Both the position numbers and the translations under genes were made by a program. The notes beneath the pieces were generated by a model. The model had not been told where the DNA came from. It saw only the letters and a program-made list of their open reading frames with translations, and ran no database searches. Shown here piece by piece: positions 4,889-7,986 of a DNA stretch of 7,986 nucleotides. The stretch lies in NCBI GenBank assembly GCA_025922795.1, contig JAICHC010000106.1:1-7986 (forward strand), given 5' to 3'. Positions within the stretch are counted from its first letter, which is position 1. The number at the start of each line of letters is the position of its first letter. Origin of the DNA: Candidatus Binatia bacterium. GTDB taxonomy: Bacteria; Desulfobacterota_B; Binatia; UBA9968.

Positions 4889-6520
4889 ATGGCTACGCGC
4901 CTGCGCAATTTTCAAGATATTTTCACCCAAGCTACGATTAAGCTGCCGCGCGCCGTGATATGGACTTCAATCGCGCTTGCACTGGTGGTGTTGATCGCAG
5001 TAGTTGCGGCCTATTTCATCGACGAGCCGCTGCGCCGGCAAACCGAGGCGAGGATCAATGCCGCGCTCAAGGGCTACACTGTGCGCATCGGCGCGCTGGA
5101 CTTTCATCCGATTGGGTTTTCCCTCGATTTGGAAGATACGGTCATCACCCAAAATGCCAACCCCGACCCGCCGGTGGCGCGAATTCCTAATCTCACCGCC
5201 AGCGTCGATTGGAAAGCGCTCTTGTTCGGGCGTGTGGTCGCTGATTTCACGATCGATGATCCGGTCGTCGTGATTAACCTGAAGCATAGTGAGAGTGAGC
5301 GGCGTGACCCCGAGGCGTTACACGAGCGTGGCTGGCAGGCGGCGCTTCAGGCGATTTATCCGCTGAAGATCAACGAGTTCGTTATCTCTAATGGCCAACT
5401 CACCTATCTTGATCGCGGCCCATACCGGCCACTCCAGTTGCGCAATATTGATTTCACCGCGCGCAACATCCGAAATGTGCGCTCGAACCCGGGAGAGTAC
5501 CCTTCGGACGTTCATTTGCAGGCTGTGGTTTTCGAGAAAGGTCGAGTTGATCTCGGGGGCCGCGCCGATTTTCTCGCCGAGCCGCATGTCGCGTTCGCGG
5601 CCGACGTAGCGTTTGATCAAATCGACCTGAGCTATTTTCGACCGATCACCGAACGCTACCATTTCGACGTGCGCGGAGGCGTAATCAGCACTGCGGGAAA
5701 ATTGGAATATGCCGCCAACAAAAAGATCCTCGATGTGCCGGACCTGCGCGTCGACGGACTGATCGCCGATTACAAACACGTTAAAAAGTCGGCCCCCACC
5801 GAAGAGCTGGCGAAAAAAACCGGGCGCGCCATTGAGCAAAAAAGCAACGATCCGAGTCTGGAAGTGCGGTTCAACAACGTGCGCATTGCCGGTGGCGAAC
5901 TTGGCATGGTCAACCGGGCCGCCAAACCCGAGTACCGCCTGTTCGTCACCAAAACTCAACTCGACATCAGCAATCTCAGCAATCAGGCCGAGGCCGGCGT
6001 CGCAACCGCCCGTGCTCGAGGGTTATTCATGGGGTTGGGCAAGCTGGATGCTTCGGCGCATTTTCGGCCGCGTGGCAAGAGCGCGAACTTTGACCTGCGA
6101 TTGGTGATTGAGGAGACCGAGATGAAAGCCATGAACGGGTTGTTTTTGGCCACCGGCAACTTCGATGTCAACGCCGGTTTCTTTTCGCTGTTCACGGAGA
6201 TCAAGGTCCGCGACGGCGCCGTCGATGGCTACGTCAAGCCTTTGTTCCGGGATGTCGACGTGTACGACGCCAAGCAGGATAAAAAGAAAAATGTGTTACG
6301 ACAAATATACGAAGGCATCGTCGGCGGCCTGTCCTGGCTGCTGGAAAATAAACCGCGTGACCAAGTCGCGACTACGACCCGCATCTCAGGGCAATTGTCC
6401 AATCCCGAGACCAGCACCCTCGATCTAACCCTGGGTCTGATTGAAAACGCTTTCTTCAAGGCGATCCTGCCAGGACTGGAACGCAGTCTGGAAACGGAAC
6501 GTAGAACTAAAAATGATTAA
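4889..6520 (+). CDS. Membrane-anchored DUF748/AsmA-like envelope protein
   Basis: 543 residues. A short cytoplasmic N-terminus is followed by one transmembrane helix at about 22-43 (AVIWTSIALALVVLIAVVAA) and a large periplasmic part. The section VRIGALDFHPIGFSLDLEDT (65-84) and the repeated beta-strand pattern, with phrases such as NLTASVDWKALLFGRVVADF and LRNIDFTARNI, are typical of DUF748/AsmA-related proteins. The C-terminal block AVDGYVKPLFRDVDVYDAKQ (444-463) is also characteristic. AsmA-like proteins form long beta-groove bridges that move or organise lipids between inner and outer membrane. At 543 residues this is a short member; DUF748 proteins are often around or above 1,000 residues. 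No Shine-Dalgarno is clear before the ATG at 4889, so translation may be weak or the start uncertain. No promoter is visible just upstream; read-through from the 4262-4276 promoter past the hairpin is likely. Confidence 0.88.
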   Translation: MATRLRNFQDIFTQATIKLPRAVIWTSIALALVVLIAVVAAYFIDEPLRRQTEARINAALKGYTVRIGALDFHPIGFSLDLEDTVITQNANPDPPVARIPNLTASVDWKALLFGRVVADFTIDDPVVVINLKHSESERRDPEALHERGWQAALQAIYPLKINEFVISNGQLTYLDRGPYRPLQLRNIDFTARNIRNVRSNPGEYPSDVHLQAVVFEKGRVDLGGRADFLAEPHVAFAADVAFDQIDLSYFRPITERYHFDVRGGVISTAGKLEYAANKKILDVPDLRVDGLIADYKHVKKSAPTEELAKKTGRAIEQKSNDPSLEVRFNNVRIAGGELGMVNRAAKPEYRLFVTKTQLDISNLSNQAEAGVATARARGLFMGLGKLDASAHFRPRGKSANFDLRLVIEETEMKAMNGLFLATGNFDVNAGFFSLFTEIKVRDGAVDGYVKPLFRDVDVYDAKQDKKKNVLRQIYEGIVGGLSWLLENKPRDQVATTTRISGQLSNPETSTLDLTLGLIENAFFKAILPGLERSLETERRTKND

Positions 6521-6651
6521 TGTCCCTTCGGCCGTTAAAAGGTTTTTAGTCGGGATTTGCGCGCGGAGAGGGAAAAGCGAAAATTCCCGTTGACCAGCTT
6601 GAAGCGCGAGGTTGGCGAGTTTTGTTCCTTGCACCCCTGACCGATAGTCGA
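6521..6651. other. Convergent intergenic gap, no clear terminator
   Basis: No gene is seen between the DUF748-like stop and the TAG at 6652-6654. A weak AT-rich inverted repeat joins ACTAAAAA (6506-6513) and TTTTTAGT (6543-6550), which could act bidirectionally. A short palindrome TAGTCGACTA lies at 6645-6654 over the minus-strand stop codon. Neither is a convincing intrinsic terminator. Confidence 0.35.
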
Positions 6652-7458
6652 CTACGGTTTACTTGTTTCCGCTAGGGGTTCCGCCGCTGCGGTCCATTCA
6701 CGTAACTCGGTGGCGGACATCAGCTCTGGCGCCCGCACGTCTCGATAACCCCACTCATGGATGTCGACGAGAAACTGCGCGCGCGACAGCAAGGTACCGG
6801 CGCAAATGCGCTCGCCCGGGACGTTCTGGCCGATCTCGTCGGCAAATAATCCGACCAGATAACGTTGCACCCAATCGGGAATCTTGCTCCGTTCAGACGG
6901 ATAAATGTAGCCGAACAGCGTCACGCAACTGAACAGCACGCGCCAGTGTTCGCCGAAACGGCGCAGCAACCGAGGCCAGTCTAGTTTTTCGCTCTGGGCA
7001 CGCAACAAATGGGCGATATCGGCGCCGTCGTAACGCTCGCGTTCCAGGATGAACGCTTTTTGCCAGATGGATTCTTCCACCGGGCAGAAGCGCACAGCTC
7101 TGCCGAACGCTTCACCCGCCGGAGCGTAATCGAACCAAGTGGGATCGACTTTGCAGAGCCCGTTGCCCGAATTGAAGATGATGTCGACGAAGTCCACTCC
7201 GTCTTTGTCAAAGGCTTTACCGAGCCAATGGGCGAAGGTCTCCTCGGTACGGTAACCGGCCCGGTTGAGCGCCTCGAATGCCCGCTGGAGGTCGCTTCCG
7301 AGGATAAACAAATCCAGATCCTTGGTATCCCGCGATACCCCGGTAAAGTATTTCTGCGCGAAGGCGCCGCCAACGAGGACAGGAATCTTCCTTGCGTCGA
7401 GAGTGTCGAGGGTGTCACGGTAGAATTCGGCGGTGGGTTGCGATTCGGCCATATTCAT
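6652..7458 (-). CDS. Nucleotidyltransferase-fold protein, MNT/AbiEii-like
   Basis: 268 residues from the ATG at 7458. The first three bases of this codon overlap the TGA of the upstream phosphoesterase gene in an ATGA junction, implying translational coupling; a longer start inside that gene is rejected. Residues 27-51 carry the nucleotidyltransferase signature: VLVGGAFAQ, then RDTKDLDLF (Gly30-Gly31, Asp47, Asp49). A third candidate metal ligand is in VDFVDIIF (Asp89 or Asp92). After it come ESIWQKAFILERERYDGADI (129-148), the helical part common in this group, and a helical C-terminus. Such proteins transfer a nucleotide to a protein or small molecule; some are toxins or antitoxins (AbiEii, MNT) and others are housekeeping. 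Substrate unknown. The operon partner suggests it works with, or is reversed by, a phosphoesterase, which is inference. Confidence 0.82.
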   Translation of the reverse strand: MNMAESQPTAEFYRDTLDTLDARKIPVLVGGAFAQKYFTGVSRDTKDLDLFILGSDLQRAFEALNRAGYRTEETFAHWLGKAFDKDGVDFVDIIFNSGNGLCKVDPTWFDYAPAGEAFGRAVRFCPVEESIWQKAFILERERYDGADIAHLLRAQSEKLDWPRLLRRFGEHWRVLFSCVTLFGYIYPSERSKIPDWVQRYLVGLFADEIGQNVPGERICAGTLLSRAQFLVDIHEWGYRDVRAPELMSATELREWTAAAEPLAETSKP

Positions 7459-7986
7459 CCCGACGCGGATGATGGGGCGGAGTCGGCGCGCCGCTTGCCG
7501 CTTGTCGGTAGCTCGATAATGCGGCACGGGGGGCGGCCGGGAAAAGTTTTTTCCATGAGCTTCATGGCGACGTTGTAAACTGGTATGCCGCCGGTGGTTT
7601 TTCCCTCGGGCGTGCCGTGGTGCGCGTGACCGTGAAAGACCGCAGCGACCGGATAGCGGTTGAGCGGCTCTTCCAGGCGGCTCGAGCCAAGGAACGGGTA
7701 AATTTCCAGAGGCTCGCCGGTCACCGTGGCGGCGATCGGCGCATAATGCAGCAGCGCAATTCGCGACGGCGTGCGCAGCCGCGCCAAGGCTGTTTCCAGT
7801 TTGAGCGATTCGTCGATCGCCTCGCGCACGAATTGCTTGATGATCGGTTCGCCCCAGGGTTCGAGCAGGCGCGAGCCGAACCCACCAGGAAACCCTTTGA
7901 CCCCGGCAAATCCGATGCCCTTAATTTCGCAAGCGTCCCCGTCGAGGATGGTGATGCCGCCATCCTTCAGGATGCTGATGATTTCA
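7455..7986 (-). CDS. Calcineurin-like metallophosphoesterase, C-terminal part (5' end outside window)
   Basis: The frame is open to the window edge, giving 177 C-terminal residues; the start lies outside. The visible part has GIGFAGVKGFPGGFG (about 21-35), a helix KQFVREAIDESLKLETAL, the strand and His of IALLHYAP, and the closing metal-binding motif VFHGHAHHG. LLHYAP and GHxH are the two late signature motifs of calcineurin-like phosphoesterases that bind a two-metal centre. The N-terminal D-x-H and GNHD motifs should lie beyond 7986. After GHAHHG comes GIPVYNVAMKLM, the usual last strand, and a short tail. The protein hydrolyses a phosphate ester or diester; the substrate cannot be told. 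It is the first gene of a two-gene operon with the nucleotidyltransferase-like protein. Confidence 0.85.
   Translation of the reverse strand, partial: EIISILKDGGITILDGDACEIKGIGFAGVKGFPGGFGSRLLEPWGEPIIKQFVREAIDESLKLETALARLRTPSRIALLHYAPIAATVTGEPLEIYPFLGSSRLEEPLNRYPVAAVFHGHAHHGTPEGKTTGGIPVYNVAMKLMEKTFPGRPPCRIIELPTSGKRRADSAPSSASG

Overview
The window looks like bacterial chromosome of a Gram-negative, most likely proteobacterial-type organism. It has moderately high GC, strong AAGGAG-type ribosome binding sites, a lipoprotein signal, a signal-peptidase-I leader, an AsmA/DUF748 envelope protein and several sigma-54 (RpoN) promoters. I cannot fix the lineage more closely. No transposase, integrase, CRISPR array, rRNA or tRNA is visible.

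Layout. 41-359 (+): a BON-domain lipoprotein whose signal-peptide frame and mature frame are separated by an apparent one-base frameshift, followed by an intrinsic terminator (365-388). 471-719 (-): a conserved 82-residue acidic helical protein behind a sigma-54-type promoter. 1044-2660 (+): a soluble PAS-PAS-HisKA-HATPase histidine kinase with no partner response regulator in view. 2816-3604 (-) and 3918-4139 (+): a divergent pair, a general-stress-protein-17M/YflT-like protein with a glycine-zipper centre and a 73-residue SH3-like small protein. Each has a near-perfect sigma-54 promoter, and the two share about 206 bp of upstream DNA. 4326-4766 (+): a secreted PepSY-like protein with another sigma-54 promoter. 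After a perfect 15-bp hairpin comes 4889-6520 (+), a membrane-anchored DUF748/AsmA-like protein. 6652-7458 and 7455-7986 (-): a nucleotidyltransferase-fold protein translationally coupled (ATGA overlap) behind a calcineurin-like metallophosphoesterase that runs off the window edge.

How it may fit together. The main pattern is regulatory. Four small genes on both strands each carry a -24/-12 element 39-54 bases before the start codon. Their products look like envelope or general stress proteins (BON, YflT/GSP17M, PepSY, DUF748). A soluble NtrB-like sensor kinase sits among them. I infer an RpoN-controlled stress or envelope-maintenance island. The activator (an AAA+ enhancer-binding protein) is not in the window, and the link to the kinase is a hypothesis. 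The phosphoesterase/nucleotidyltransferase pair at the right end appears to be a separate operon.
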